Of a DNA stretch of 64,000 bases, positions 37,869 through 50,403 are shown piece by piece. Under the pieces are notes generated by a model. It made no database searches. It worked only from the letters and a program-made list of their open reading frames with translations, and had not been told where the DNA came from. How positions within the stretch are numbered: the first letter of the stretch is position 1; each line of letters starts with the position of its first letter. This stretch comes from Sphagnum compactum (taxonomy: Eukaryota; Bryophyta; Sphagnopsida; Sphagnales). Made by a program: the position numbers and the translations under genes. The stretch is taken from contig OZ234495.1 in the NCBI GenBank assembly GCA_965153455.1, forward strand, positions 24,858,875 through 24,922,874, written 5' to 3'.

Positions 37869-39160
37869 TTATGATATCACAACCTTAGCCTTAAGCTTGC
37901 AACTTAAAAAATCAAATAGAAACAAGTTAGGAATAATCTTGAGGCATGTCATGATCCAAAAGAATTGAAACACCACCGCAAACATATTGGAGAGCATGTG
38001 GGAGATGAAAGGAGACACTCCAAAACAAATCTCCAACATGCACGCCTCCTTCAAGAAGAAGGATTTTCAAAGAACTCCAAATGTATTAAATGATGTTCAA
38101 AGGATTAAATTCATGTTTCAATTAAATGATTTGGGTGTTATTGAAAATATATCAATGAGTGTTTCAACATGTAAACTTTGGATGCCCACAATAAACATGT
38201 TTTTCTAGTTTTATCAAACTTGAAAAGTGAAGACATAAATCACCCAAAAACTCTTAGAACATCAAAGTGTCTCAATTTGAGGAGTGAGATTTGAGATTTG
38301 TTTTTTTTAATTCCATTTCAATGAAAGGTTCATGGAGACCTACAAACTATAGCTTGTAAGGGAGTAGTTCTTTCTACAAAAGGATCTTGATGTGTCAATA
38401 TGAATCCATAACAAATCTTGACCCCAATATTTGTTCAAATTACACTTGATCTTCAATTGTCCATTTTGTTTGGTTGAAGTGTCTCGACGTTTCCCATTTG
38501 ACCCAAATGTGAAAAACTAAGGAACATGTTCTTAGCTTTAAAAAATATGTTAGAATTATCATTTTGTAATACAATTTGACAATCCTTTGAACCTTTAAAT
38601 GTTAAAGGATTCAAAAATAAATTGAAAAGTGAATCAAGTTGTTCCACCCTAATGTTTAAGAGTTAAAGCATATCGCATGTCCCATAACAAAGGTGCAATG
38701 ATATTTACATGTATGATGTGTTGAATCCCATGGACTTTAAATCAAACGGCCATCCTTCCAATGATGATTGAAATGTTGGCGGCTTGAATTACACAACTAG
38801 GATTAGTATGCTTATTTATGTCACTTGTATTCAAATTAGTGTTATCTTTCGAATCTCCTAGCATTTTGATGATGACTTTAAAACTTGGAACCAACACAAG
38901 GATATTATTTTGTTGACAAAGGTATTACACCTACATAATTACTTTATTTTGAATGTGGGAATCTATTAATTGAATGGCTTTGGTTTCCTTATGAATGCAC
39001 AAAATAAGTAGTCTATCAACCATTAAAATATTTTCATTGTCACAATAATCAACAAAGCTCTCAAAAATTTTGGATGATTTGGAATCACGCCTTCCTCGAT
39101 TAAAATGTTAATGGGCAAATTAAAAATTCTTGCAAAACTAGTTTTCATTTTGTAACTTCC
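37869..39160 (-). pseudogene. Worn minus-strand coding remnant
   Basis: Patches of the minus strand read as protein, broken by many stops and frame changes. Examples are SYKMKTSFARIFNLPINILI + EEGVIPNHPKFLRALL (about 39,160-39,050), SFVDYCDNENILMVDRLLIL (about 39,060-38,990), CVIQAANISIIIGRM (about 38,800-38,755) and MEACMLEICFGVSPF-type sequence (38,054). Helical, hydrophobic repeats such as VIQAANISIIIG hint at ARM/HEAT-like helices. I cannot assign a family. Confidence 0.25.
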
Positions 39161-41330
39161 CATTAAAAACTTATAACAATATATGGTTCAACATATATTG
39201 AAAAACTAACAATGCATCACATTTTGCTTGTTAATAGTGAGACATTATTTCAAATGTAATTAAAATTGGGTTGGTGGTATACATCAAACAATAATACACA
39301 AACATGTCACCATCATGATCCTACCAACATGACAAGTTGAATGGTGCATATTGTGTAAAGAATAGAAAGCTATGAACTCATAGTGAATTTTTAAAGTTGA
39401 AACATTGAAATTTGATATGAATTAGATTTGCAAATATTTCTTTTCAAAATGTTTAACCATTTCACAAATGTTCACTAGTTCCAAATATTATTTAATTTCA
39501 AGGAAAACATCCAAGGCATGAACACTATGTTAAAATTTGCACTACATGCATAAGGGGATTTTGTTTGAGGGTACTATATGAGGAAGCATTTTTGTTTCCT
39601 TCCTATTATTAATTTTTAAATATTCACATATTTAAAAATTTATTTAAAATTTATTTTTGCATTGAATTTTGATATTGTATATTTGTTTGATTTTTAAATT
39701 TTAGTTGAAGCTATAAATAATGATAATTAAATCACAATATATCCACATGTTCATATATATCATACAACCAACCATTGAACATAAAAGCAAACATGAAAAC
39801 AACTTGATGTGGAGTAACCAAGGAAGAATCTTAAGCAAAATTCACTAATTCATACAAGAAACTTCTTGAGCTCCTTCATGATGTTACTTTCTCCCCTTGT
39901 CTCAAAATCAAAATTAAACTCAAAATCTTTAAAACTACAAACCTCTTTAAATTTTGAATCACAAAAAAATTGAACCTACAAACAAATAATACTTAAATCT
40001 TTTGTACATGTATGTCATATTTTATTTAAATTTTTAATACCTCAGCATATCTTGTATTCATTATATCTTCATCTTTAAAATAAACATGATCCTCTTGTAA
40101 AACCAATTTATTTGTAATTTTTACCCAATATAAAACCTTTTTTTTTTCATATAGTTTTCTAATTTCAAAAAGAATGTTCTTTCTTAGGGAAACCCTTGTT
40201 TATTCATCCTCTTCATCTACCCATAAGGTGATATAATTAGGTGTTTTATTCTCTAATGAAATTGAGTAAACATCTAATGGATGAAAATTCAATTCTCAAC
40301 ACCAAAAAAAGAAGGAAAAAAGTCATAATGTGGTTCAATTCTCCAACAAGCGACATATTGTTTCTAAACAACCAACGTCAATTCCAAATCTTGTTGAACC
40401 TTTTATTCAAAGACAACAATGGCACTTGTTGCATAATAATACACAAACATTTGTTTTTTCTCAAACGACATTCACACTTAGAACATGATATCTTTTTAAA
40501 TATATGATTAATATATACATGTCCACATAAAGACCACATGCCTTAAGCAATTGAAAACAAAATATAAAAGGTTATGGTTCAATCATTTCAAGTTCAAAAA
40601 ATGATGATATTTTGTACATCTTCTAATTAAATGGATTAAAATATAGTGAGCCTTTCACACTAGCTAATTGTTGAAACAAACAAACTAGCTTTATTGTTAG
40701 TTTAATGAATAGCCTAGAAAACTAGGTGCCCTAATACTCTTTGACATATTCTTATTTGAACAAAAGACCAATAAACAACTTCGTACAATTCAAATCAACA
40801 AACTTACAAATAACAATTCATGTAATATCCAACATTTAACCCTCTATCCATATTTGGTACAATGTATATGATGTATATTTGTAACTTATAAATAAGGGTT
40901 TCATATTCAATCGAAAATTTGTCATTGTGGCGATTTTAATTTTTTTTTAAATGTTGAAAATATATATATTTTAGGTTTCCTAGTCACTGAATTGAAGTTC
41001 AGATTTTTTTTTAAAAAAAACTTCCCAACTTTTTTATTGAATTCAAACACGATAATGGACAACAAAAAACTATGCTTGATTATTTTTACTTTCATTTCTT
41101 TTTGTTTTAAACCAGATTTGGTTGAGTCGTATTACGGATGATCACCACTTCAACTAAATTACAAAAGAAAAAGAAAAAAATAGAAATGCACTACATATTA
41201 TATAAGAAAGAGGTCCATCATATATTGCATGTATTTCTAATGGGTTGGCTTCAGCACATGTCTCTCAAATATCTAATTACTTTTGAATATTGATTTTTAA
41301 AAAATGAAATATTCAAGAATATTTCAAAAG
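39161..41330. other. AT-rich spacer, no gene seen
   Basis: No ORF with recognisable features, and no RNA gene or clear repeat apart from A/T runs. Confidence 0.5.
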
Positions 41331-41369
41331 ATTCTTCATTTTCTTTCACCAAAACAATAAATTCTTTGG

Positions 41370-41460
41370 GAAAAACCATTTTTGAAAATTTGAAAATTTC
41401 CTAAAAATAATATAATTTGTGCCAAAACCACCCAAGGTACCATGGTATTGGTACCCCTCG
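41370..41460. repeat. Dispersed repeat arm (AAGGTACCATGGTA family)
   Basis: AATAATATAATTTGTGCCAA followed by AACCACCCAAGGTACCATGG matches sequences at 49,670-49,735 and 50,360-50,403 and, inverted, at 50,082-50,116. It is likely one end of a MITE-like element. Confidence 0.45.
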
Positions 41461-41884
41461 TGAAATCAATGGACCAAATGGAGGGTACCAGAAATTTGAA
41501 AGAGTTAAGTGGTTCACTAGGCCACATGAAGGTTATTTCGACCCTTTATGTGACCTCATGAGTCATGATATGTACTTAAGATCGGTAAAGTGTCAAAAGA
41601 TAGACCCAAATTCACTTAAGTATAAGTACATACTATAAACCCAACAATGTAGGGTTTTTTTCTCAATCATATGACATATAAATTTTGACAATTTTTTTCT
41701 CAAAAAATAGCAAAATTAGTCAATTTTACACTAGATAAAAACAAACACAAATTCCAATGCATCAATCTCTTTTGGGTGACACCCTATTCCAGCCTTATGA
41801 AAGGGTTAGCAAGGGCCAATACAATATGGACCTAGGCATGTTATGAAATCTTGATGGGTACTATGCAATCTTTCATTATACAAT

Positions 41885-42039
41885 CACTACTACAAAATGT
41901 GGGTGCAATTCACTAGTCCCCGTTCACTATACCAATGAATTCACTGCTTCTTCACTTGTCCCTGTTCACTACAACTAGTGAATTCACTCAAAATCCACTG
42001 AAATCACTTGGTATACAGGGACACCTTTTGTTATAGTAA
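41885..42039. mobile_element. Small CACTA-type MITE (155 bp)
   Basis: It starts CACTACTACAAAA (41,885-41,897), the common plant CACTA-type terminus, and ends with the diverged inverse TTTTGTTATAGTAA. The inside has repeated ATTCACTAGTCCC / GTTCACTA motifs typical of subterminal repeats. The target duplication is unclear. Confidence 0.5.
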
Positions 42040-43069
42040 ATTGTCATCAAGGGTTAGTTTAGCTGCCCAATTAAGTTACAATATGATAGTGCATGAAAAT
42101 GGGAATCAATTTTAAATGGGGGTTTTTTTTTCTAAACAAATTATGATGCAGTCAAACTGATGATCATCCACAAAAAGATGTAGCCAAATTTGGCTATAGA
42201 CTAAATATGAAAGTAATAAATTTAAGAATTTTTAAAAATCTTTTGGTTACCTGCTGGAATGTGTTGTAGAAATCTGGCATTTTGTTTTCACAAAATTCAT
42301 TAGTATGTGTCAAAATCATGTTTTTGGGTTGAAAAACTGCAAAGATTTGCCTCCCCAGAAAAAAATTCTGATTGAAAATGTCAAGAAAACAAGATTTTGT
42401 GTTTCTTGTTTGTTGATGCTGCATTTGCAATCAACTGTTTGCTGATGATTAGTGTTGTTGTTTAACATGCAATGCAAATTCCATGATATACAATGCTTGT
42501 CCTCTCGTGTGCATTCATCTGTGTAGATAGATGGGTTCTTGTCTTTGAAATGAGCTGTGGTAGTCGGGGAGTTTATCAAATTGCACATGACATTTCCTTC
42601 ACATGATCTGCCAAGAGTAGTTCTAGTTTAGACTAGCCTAGATCAATTGATTTCAATTGGGAAAAAGACATTTTTGAATGCAGTGTGGTCATTTGGAAAC
42701 AGAGAGGGATGCAAGAAAAATGAGGCCCCAGATTCCAGACAATGACAAAAATCTTCAACCATGGAGATTGTTGTCTTCAGAAGTTCTGATATCCAAACCA
42801 GGTTGGCATTAGTGTTTTTTTTTCAGTAGCAAAATTTCACCACTTGGTGACAAAAGAAAAGGGGCTGTGAAGGCCTCAATGGATTCCTTGGGAAAATTTT
42901 GATCAAAGTGCCCATCTTTCAAGGTTGAAAGTTCTCAAGTTGCCATATGTAGACATTTGCTTCTAGCATGTCCTCAGCAGCACATAAGAAAACCCAGATG
43001 GACATGATGTGGTTGCAAGCTTTCTCATTAGCAGAGGCAATATTTCCTATTTAAGACTTTAGACTACTG

Positions 43070-43400
43070 TTAGTCTGGTATCTATGTTTGAACATACCAG
43101 CTTGAACCTAGTATTGAGTACATTTCAGAATTTTCATACACCCATTGATCCTCATACCGGGTCCTCTTCAAAACTTTCATCCCAGCTTGGTCCTGGTATT
43201 ATTGGGTCCACGACTAATTTTGGGCTTGCTGGTGGTATGACAAAAGTATATACTTGGTATTGCAACTGGTACAAGGCTGACATTACCTCAGGTCCCTAGT
43301 CTGTACCAGGCTGGTCGGGGTAGAAAGCTGGTATTGCATCATGTGACACCAGCACAGTAGGGTCCTTGACACCAGTCTTGATACCAGGCATATATGCCTA
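43070..43400. repeat. CTGGTAT/ATACCAG-rich repeat
   Basis: There are many short direct and inverted copies of CTGGTAT, ATACCAG and TGGTAC (43,076, 43,096, 43,156, 43,230, 43,255 and 43,330). It resembles the 36.3-37.3 kb region. Confidence 0.4.
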
Positions 43401-43688
43401 TACACCATGGCTTAGACTTGTTCCTTGCAACTTCCATTGTCAATTTCCACTCGCATGATTTGACATCAAGTTGATAGGAAACTGGAAGTGAGTGGTTTAA
43501 CAATCTAAGTTTCAAATGAAGTTCTTTTGTGAGAATGGAATCTGGAATCATCTTCTACCCTTTGCTTGTAATAAAGTACAGATAGGTCAAGATGGGAATA
43601 ACAAGCATTCCAGAGCACTGGAAAATCTCATGTTTTGGTCAGTCACTCATGTTGCTTCTTCATGTGAAGTTCTTAAATTGAATTCACC

Positions 43689-44233
43689 ATGGAATTCAGC
43701 TCAGTCTTCACTAGAACACGCAGAGAAAGCCTCATCATATTTGGGGGGACCAACATTTCCACCCCCCCCTTCCCTGAGAAAACACACACATACAGTGCCT
43801 CAGGTGCTTTGTTAACAGCAGATGCAATACTAGCTCAAGACAGCTACAGTACGATTTTCTGCACCCACAAAGGCTCTCAGGCGTCCAGCTTTCTAACCAC
43901 CTCTTATATCTGATCAGAATGGTACTGAACCAGCCAAGTTATCAGGCCAAGCCATCATTTCAACACCTGGATAGCCACTATGTCAAGGATGACTTCTCTG
44001 ACCCAATATCATGTGATGCATTGAAGGGGGAAGAAGATCAGGATTGGTCTCTATATATAGGAGTGGCAGCTGAAGAAAAGAAAGTGCTAATGTTTGATCT
44101 GGATACTCCATATGGTGGTTGGCAAATTGTGTCTGCCCTTCTATTGTGCACTTGGGCATTGAGGGAAATACAGACAACAATTTCTTCTACACCAGAAGAA
44201 TTCACGAAAAGAAAGGGGATAACACCTTCATAG
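43689..44233 (+). pseudogene. Two adjacent ORFs, unknown protein
   Basis: 43,689-43,913 (MEFSSVFTRTRRESLIIFGG ... SQASSFLTTSYI) and 43,919-44,233 (MVLNQPSYQAKPSFQHLDSH ... DWSLYIGVAAEEKKVLMFDL ... ALREIQTTISSTPEEFTKRK) follow each other with a five-base gap and have coding-like composition. I do not recognise either. A small single-exon gene, a retrocopy fragment or chance are all possible. Confidence 0.25.
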
Positions 44234-44782
44234 TACCACCATGATGCTCTGAAGACATATTTGACAAGCTGATTGTCAAAAAGTCAACTCAATCTCACTA
44301 AGTTCCAGAGGTTCAAAATACCTTCAGTCAATAAGGTAAGCCCCGATTGCAAACCGCACAGCCCATACATCTGTGGGTCTTCTATCAAGAATCCTGCAAA
44401 TACAGACAACAAAATCTGGTCAGTACAGAGTCAGTGGGTCACAGACATCCCATTCTTTGCCATGCATGCAGCCAACCTTCTACAGTAAAACTCAGAATCA
44501 TCCCTCTTCACAGGAAACTGAAGCCATGAGCTTCAATGTGGAGTATTGGCCAGCATCCCCAGAGTAAATGGTGCCAACATTGGGCCTCAGCATAGGCATC
44601 GGTTCTGCTGTTTTGAGCATTGGTGGTGCTTGTAGGATCAAGATAGGACTCCCTAATTCCAGAGCCTCCTTGACTTTCATCTGAACACCAGACTTTATCC
44701 CCCCCCCTGCATCATGTCATGCCTCCGATCTCTTTGACCAGTGCACACAATTGGGTGTTGCCAGAAGTGTCTGTCCGTCACC

Positions 44783-45112
44783 ACCAGAGTAGCTGACTGT
44801 CCTCACAATATGTCATACTCTTAGTATTAGCAGGAGATGAGCACACAAATGGTGACTCAAATGGGGTGCTTCTGTCATGCTTTGAGCTTGCCTGTGACAC
44901 AAACCATAAACCCTAAACCCAGCACCATTCAGAATCTGGCATGAGCACCAGGGTAGCTGACTGTCCTCACAATACATCATACTTTTAGTAGCAGAATACG
45001 AGCACACAAATGGAGACTAAAATGGTACATACTTCTGTCATGCTTTGAGCTTGACTGTGACACAAACCCTAAACCGTAAACCCAAAACCATTCAGCATCT
45101 TGCATGATCAAT
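44783..45112. repeat. 164-bp tandem duplication containing AAACCCTAAACC
   Basis: Copy 1 starts at 44,783 and copy 2 at 44,947, both with GTAGCTGACTGTCCTCACAA. Each also includes CTGTCATGCTTTGAGCTTG and a telomere-like AAACC(A/C)TAAACCC segment. Identity is roughly 85 %. Confidence 0.85.
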
Positions 45113-45761
45113 GAATTGCTTTTCCTAATGGAATTGCAACATTAGGAATTGAAGCATTGAAGCATCAAGAAGCATTGCAAAACTTGTTATAGTGTAGGTG
45201 TTTTACTTTTTTGCGACCCCACCCATAAAACTGAAATTGAGACTAAAAAATAGCTAGGAGACTACTAATAGCAAACCACCTTGACCAATCAGAGAAACAG
45301 GGAACAGATCATAGTTATTACACTCTTCTCTAGGAGGTACACACCGTTGCTTGCTGTGCCATCTACCAGCGTCAGCAAAACGTGCAAATATGTAAAAGAG
45401 CAAAACCAATTTCCTGAGCCAAACCGGCACATTTTAGTTTTTCATCATCCCCTTCTGATATCCAGGGTCACGTACTGACCAGCACTGGCGATCTTCTAAG
45501 GCTGGCTGCTGACCTCTGCACACGTTGGCAGTGCTTTTCCTTCATCTCCTTACTGCCCAGCAACGTTTTTATATAGGTGCGAAATTTCGCCAAAATGCGA
45601 AAAATAAAAATAATGGGGACTATTCTGTGACAGTAGTCCTATTTTTCTGGAAAAGAATCGCCAGATTTTGAGAAAAAATAAATTTTGAAAAAAAATCGCC
45701 ATATTTGGATTGTACTTTTAATTATTTAACTAGTTTTTTTTACTGTTCATTGATTTTTTTA

Positions 45762-45984
45762 GGAAAATTTTAAATTCACACCTTTTTTGGTTAAATTCAC
45801 ACCCTTTCTTCGCGCCTCGGATTATATGCAGATTATATGCAGACTAAACTCCATCTCCTATTGCGTTGCGCGTACTGTTTACAGGGGGGTGGGGCAGACA
45901 CACTCAAATTTAATCTGCATATAATCGGAGGCGCGAAGAAAGGGTGTGAATTTAATCAAAAAAGGTGTGAATTTAAAATTTTCC
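45762..45984. mobile_element. MITE with 8-bp target site (copy 2)
   Basis: This 223-bp element starts GGAAAATTTTAAATTCACAC and ends with the exact inverse, ...GTGTGAATTTAAAATTTTCC. It has the same inner arm (GATTATATGCAGATTA...TAATCTGCATATAATC) as the element at 15,108, but the central 90 bp differ. Flanks TTTTTTTA and TTTTTTTT fit an 8-bp duplication in a T-rich site. Confidence 0.85.
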
Positions 45985-46617
45985 TTTTTTTTTTCAAATT
46001 TTAGATGTTCCGTCATTGGCTAGCATCCCAAGAAGGATTTAGCAATACATGGCAACAGGTTATGAGAACAGTATTAAACTAGTTTAAAACCACTACCAAA
46101 CTAAAAGCAGCTGGTGAAATAATTTCAAAAAATAGTTTGTCCAAATTTGGCAATTGTTTTCCAAAAAAAAAGAGAGAATATTATGGCAAAATAATCCTTT
46201 TAAATATTTTATTTCTCACATTTTGACGAAATTTTGCAAAAAACAAAAAAACAAAAAAAAAAACCACTGGTTTAAACAAGTTCTAAAAACATGTTGGGTG
46301 CCATTTAATGCTAAATCTCTCTTAGGATGCTTAACCAATGATGCAAGATATGAATTTTATTTTAAAAAGCGGTGCTGCCCAGCCTTTTTTTTCGCCTGGC
46401 TAAATTTAGCAAATTGGCTAAAAACAAATTCAACATGGATGAAAAAAAGATGGTTTTTTTTGGTTTTCTGGTAACCAAATGTCTACATTTTATTAAAAAA
46501 TGGCCAGATTTCTCTATTCGGCTCTAGCATGTAGCCAAAAATGTGAAGGAATCTTAAACTTTGGCTAAACAGTTTAGCCAAAGTTTAAGAATCCGAATTT
46601 TTTTTTTCATTTTTTTT

Positions 46618-46715
46618 CCGTTGTTCCCAACATGTTCCCTTCTAGTTCCCAATGGTTTCCCATCAGATTCTCAATATGTTCCCTAAGTTCCCAATGTGTT
46701 CCCCAAGGGTGTTCC
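46618..46715. repeat. GTTCCCAATGTGTTCCC short tandem repeat
   Basis: About seven degenerate units of 12-18 bp with GTTCCCAA(C/T)(A/G)TG occur in the upstream end of a low-complexity stretch. Some flanking 'ORFs' are translations of poly-A and poly-T. Confidence 0.6.
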
Positions 46716-49380
46716 CAATAGCACCTCGCATTTAATCCAATATGTTTTGCCCAAAGTCCTCCCCTTCTCACCTATAGAGGTGGGGGCCAAAGGGGGGAGG
46801 CACTCCTCCATCTTTCCATAGAATCTTCTATTTTGGGGAGCCTTTGTAGTTTCAACTTTTTTTTGTGATGGGCCAATCAAGTTGGCTCATTCCCCCAAAA
46901 AAAAAAGTTGGACTTGTGAGGCACCCCCAACTAATTAATATGAAACAAGGCCCTTCCCCTTGTGCGGTGCATAGTTTTGCACAAAACCATGTGGTAGAAC
47001 CTTTTCTAATGTTTTTTTTTGACACCCCCCTAAAGTTCAATGAGGGATGTCTAATGTCCTATGGTGATCCACTCTCAACTATAATCAAGTCAAGAGTAAC
47101 AAATTAGACCTTTTTTTTAACTAATCAATCGCTTAAGTGGAGGTTAAATTGACCATTGACGCAAATTTAGATCATATTGGTTTGTAAATGAAAATTCTAC
47201 ATAAATGCACGATTTTGTTGGGGATTCTTGCCACATTTAAGAGTGGCCGATCTAATGCCAATTGCAACTCTTATTAGCCCTAACAAGTCACCTTTGGACT
47301 TGTTAGGAGTTGAAAATGGCCCTAACATGCTCACTTTACAACTTAGGTTCAAGCAATTGCAAATGTTTAGCAATTTTTGTTGCCTTTATACTACTAGCCT
47401 TCCATCCCATGATCTTGTGTTCTTCTTGCGTTCTTTGGTTATATCAACAACAAGAAGATGCAAGAAATACATTACCAAAAGTTTGTTGAAATCAACACTA
47501 TCATGGATGCAATTTTCACAACTTGGCAAGATAAAAAGGAAGTTGCGGAGAGTACAAAGGTTTTTTTAAAAAATTTAACATGGGTTGCCACATTATGAGG
47601 GGAAAAAAAACTAAGGTCACCACATTTAAATGTTGAACTCATGGAGGTTGCTAGAAAATAAAACAAGATTTTCAAAAAAATTTACTTTCCTACTTTACAT
47701 CTAACCAAACTTGGCTCCTATGTTGTGGATGGTCATTAGCGCACCTACTTAACAAAATTGAAAAAGAAAAATCCTTTTGGTCATACAACATAATCAATTT
47801 TTTGATTTTTTGAAAATCACTTTTATATATCAAAATTGATTCCTCCATGTTTGACATCTTGTGGCCATACACCATGTTAGACATTGGTTATTTGGTGCCA
47901 TTTTATTAAGCTACCCAACAACATTGAATCACATAGTTAGGTTAGATTTAAAACGTCGCATGATTACAAGTGCAAGAAATTATGGATGCACACAAGGGAT
48001 CGTGAATCTATTAGTTATGTAGAATAGAACAAGCCCATTCCATCAAAGAACATTGTGAGCCTAGCAAGGCAAGCCACCGTTTCACTAAGTGGCAATGGGA
48101 TTTTCCAAGGCATGTTCCAAAGCATAATTGGTCTTTTAAAATACACAAATTTCATTTCAATGGTGTTAAGAGTGGTCTATTAAAAATGACAACACACAAA
48201 AGAAAACCAATATGGAGTTGCATGTCCCACCTAGGAAAAAGCTTGAATATTCCATCAAAATCAATTACATAAAAGAAAATGGTAATAGTTTTCATGGCTT
48301 GAATAGACACGTAATTACAATATATGATTGTTTGTGAATGTGGTTGTGCACATAATTGAGAAGAGTAACTGACAATTTCAATGTTCCACCCATTGATAAT
48401 AATTTAATTTTTCTTAGACTTGAAGGTGGTAGTTGAATCATTTTGCGAATGCCTTCATCCATGGGTTTTACCCATAATAAAACATGGAATGAACATCATT
48501 ATGAACGTAAACATTTGTAAACCAAAATTAACTTTGTTAATGATATTGATAACTCCTACAAGTCCACACTTGCACAATGTTAGCATTACCATCCATCCCC
48601 TTGGTGATCTTTTCTTGTGATATGGACTTGTATTATGATTATTTTTAAATTGATATCTTTTGCAAGTTTCTTGAATTATTTTTTTGTTTTCTTCCATGAA
48701 TGTGTGATCATATGTATGTAAAGATTCATGAGCTTTTTAGCTTTACTCCTTTTAAAGTATATTTTTCTTGCATTTTTGTACAATTCTATTGATGAATAGT
48801 AAAAAATTCACTTTAATTTCAAGTTTTTAAATGCAATTTTCACACAATGAAAGTCCCATAGATTGAAGTAGGCTTCACACCATGAATCAAATAGTACGTA
48901 TTTATAAATTTGTTTGTCCTAATATTTAAGGATATGGAGCGCACATGAGATGTGCTTAATGTAAACATACATTTTTTTGGTCTATTTTCTCATATACACA
49001 TGCACTTGTGTTCGTCATATTTGTTCTGCTATATGAGTATAGAATGTTTAATAGTTTACGAGCGATTGTTTTAGACTTTGGAAATTGAGATAAGCCCTCA
49101 TCAACAACTTGATTTTAATCATTTACTTATCATAAAATACGACAACATTTAGTGGATACAACATTTCAAAATGTTAAAAATAACTATTTTTGACATTTGT
49201 AATGAATTGAGGCCTTTTGATATCCAAGCATGATAAAAATAATGACTATCATTATTCAAATTAAAGTTTCATGTGCTATCTAACTTTTCCCAAGGTGTCA
49301 ATGTCTTCACACGTAGTAAGGATTTTTGTTATATATTATTTGACAATGGAGATAGGAAATATTGCACTACCTTTACCATT
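46716..49380. other. AT-rich spacer with possible coding debris
   Basis: A short plus ORF at 47,228-47,569 reads MPHLRVADLMPIATLISPNK and beyond, without recognisable domain. The rest shows no supported gene. Confidence 0.35.
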
Positions 49381-50081
49381 TCCATAACAAATTGCCAAAA
49401 AATTATTTAAATTTAAAATCCTAACTTTGGCACCTCGGTTTTTTAATTCTGAATTTTTTTAATTACCTAATTACAATAGGTAGTGATTATAACAAGAAAA
49501 AAAAAGGATTTCATCAATGTTATGGAACAATCTAGTGTGTTTAGATTTTTTTAGTTCTAAATCATTATCGTGGGAGGTTTGCGTTTCAAATCTCGACAAT
49601 TGAACTTTCAAATTTATTAAAATCTCAGCACAAATAGTCAATAATTTTTCAAAAGTTTGGCAAAAGTACAAATAATAATTTAATTTATGCCGAAATGATA
49701 AAGGTACTACGGTAATATTGGTGATCAACATCAAATTTAGAAATTTAATAAATTAGTTAATCAAAGAACAAATGTAACTTGTAATGCAAGAATCTAAGAC
49801 TTGATGTAACATTCTTAGTGTTCAATAGGTGGCACACACATCAATGTTGTCAAACCATTTTAATCTTTTTATAAATATTATTACTTCCATAATATTGGAT
49901 ATTATAATGTTGTAGCCCAATGAATAATATATAACAAAATGACTTGTTTTACAAACATACACATTGGGTTGACAAGCTCAATAAATGATTCAAAGGTGTT
50001 GTAGAAGTTTGATATATATTACCAATCTTTTTATAATGTTTGTTTATTCATATAATAACAAAAAAACAAAGATTAATATAT

Positions 50082-50403
50082 CGTAGTACCTTGGTGGCTT
50101 TGGCAATAAATTATCAAATAATTACTATATTTTGGGAATTTTAATTCGATAACTTAATTTTGATTTTGAAATTTTTGATAAGTACAAAATAAACATAATA
50201 ATTTTTTTATTCATTATCAAAAAATTTAGTTGTCTTCTCATTTGGATTGTCTTCAAGAACTAGTATTATATTAAAGAGGGTCAAGGTTCGAATCTGACTA
50301 CAAATTTTGAATTATTTGGCATAATAAACTGATAAAGATTGAAAAAATCAAAAAATTAAAAGTAATTTAATTTGTGTGGAAGCCACCAAGGTATTATGGT
50401 ACT
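50082..50403. mobile_element. MITE-like element with imperfect inverted ends
   Basis: The left arm GTAGTACCTTGGTGGCTTTG (50,083-50,102) plus GCAATAAATTA is mirrored by the right arm (50,360-50,403), whose complement reads GTACCATAATACCTTGGTGG + CTTCCACACAAATTA. The interior is AT-rich and non-coding. Related single arms are at 41,390-41,455 and 49,670-49,735. Confidence 0.45.

Noticed and set aside
50280-50300. tRNA T-loop-like GGTTCGAATCTG
   Set aside because: No matching acceptor, D or anticodon arms upstream.
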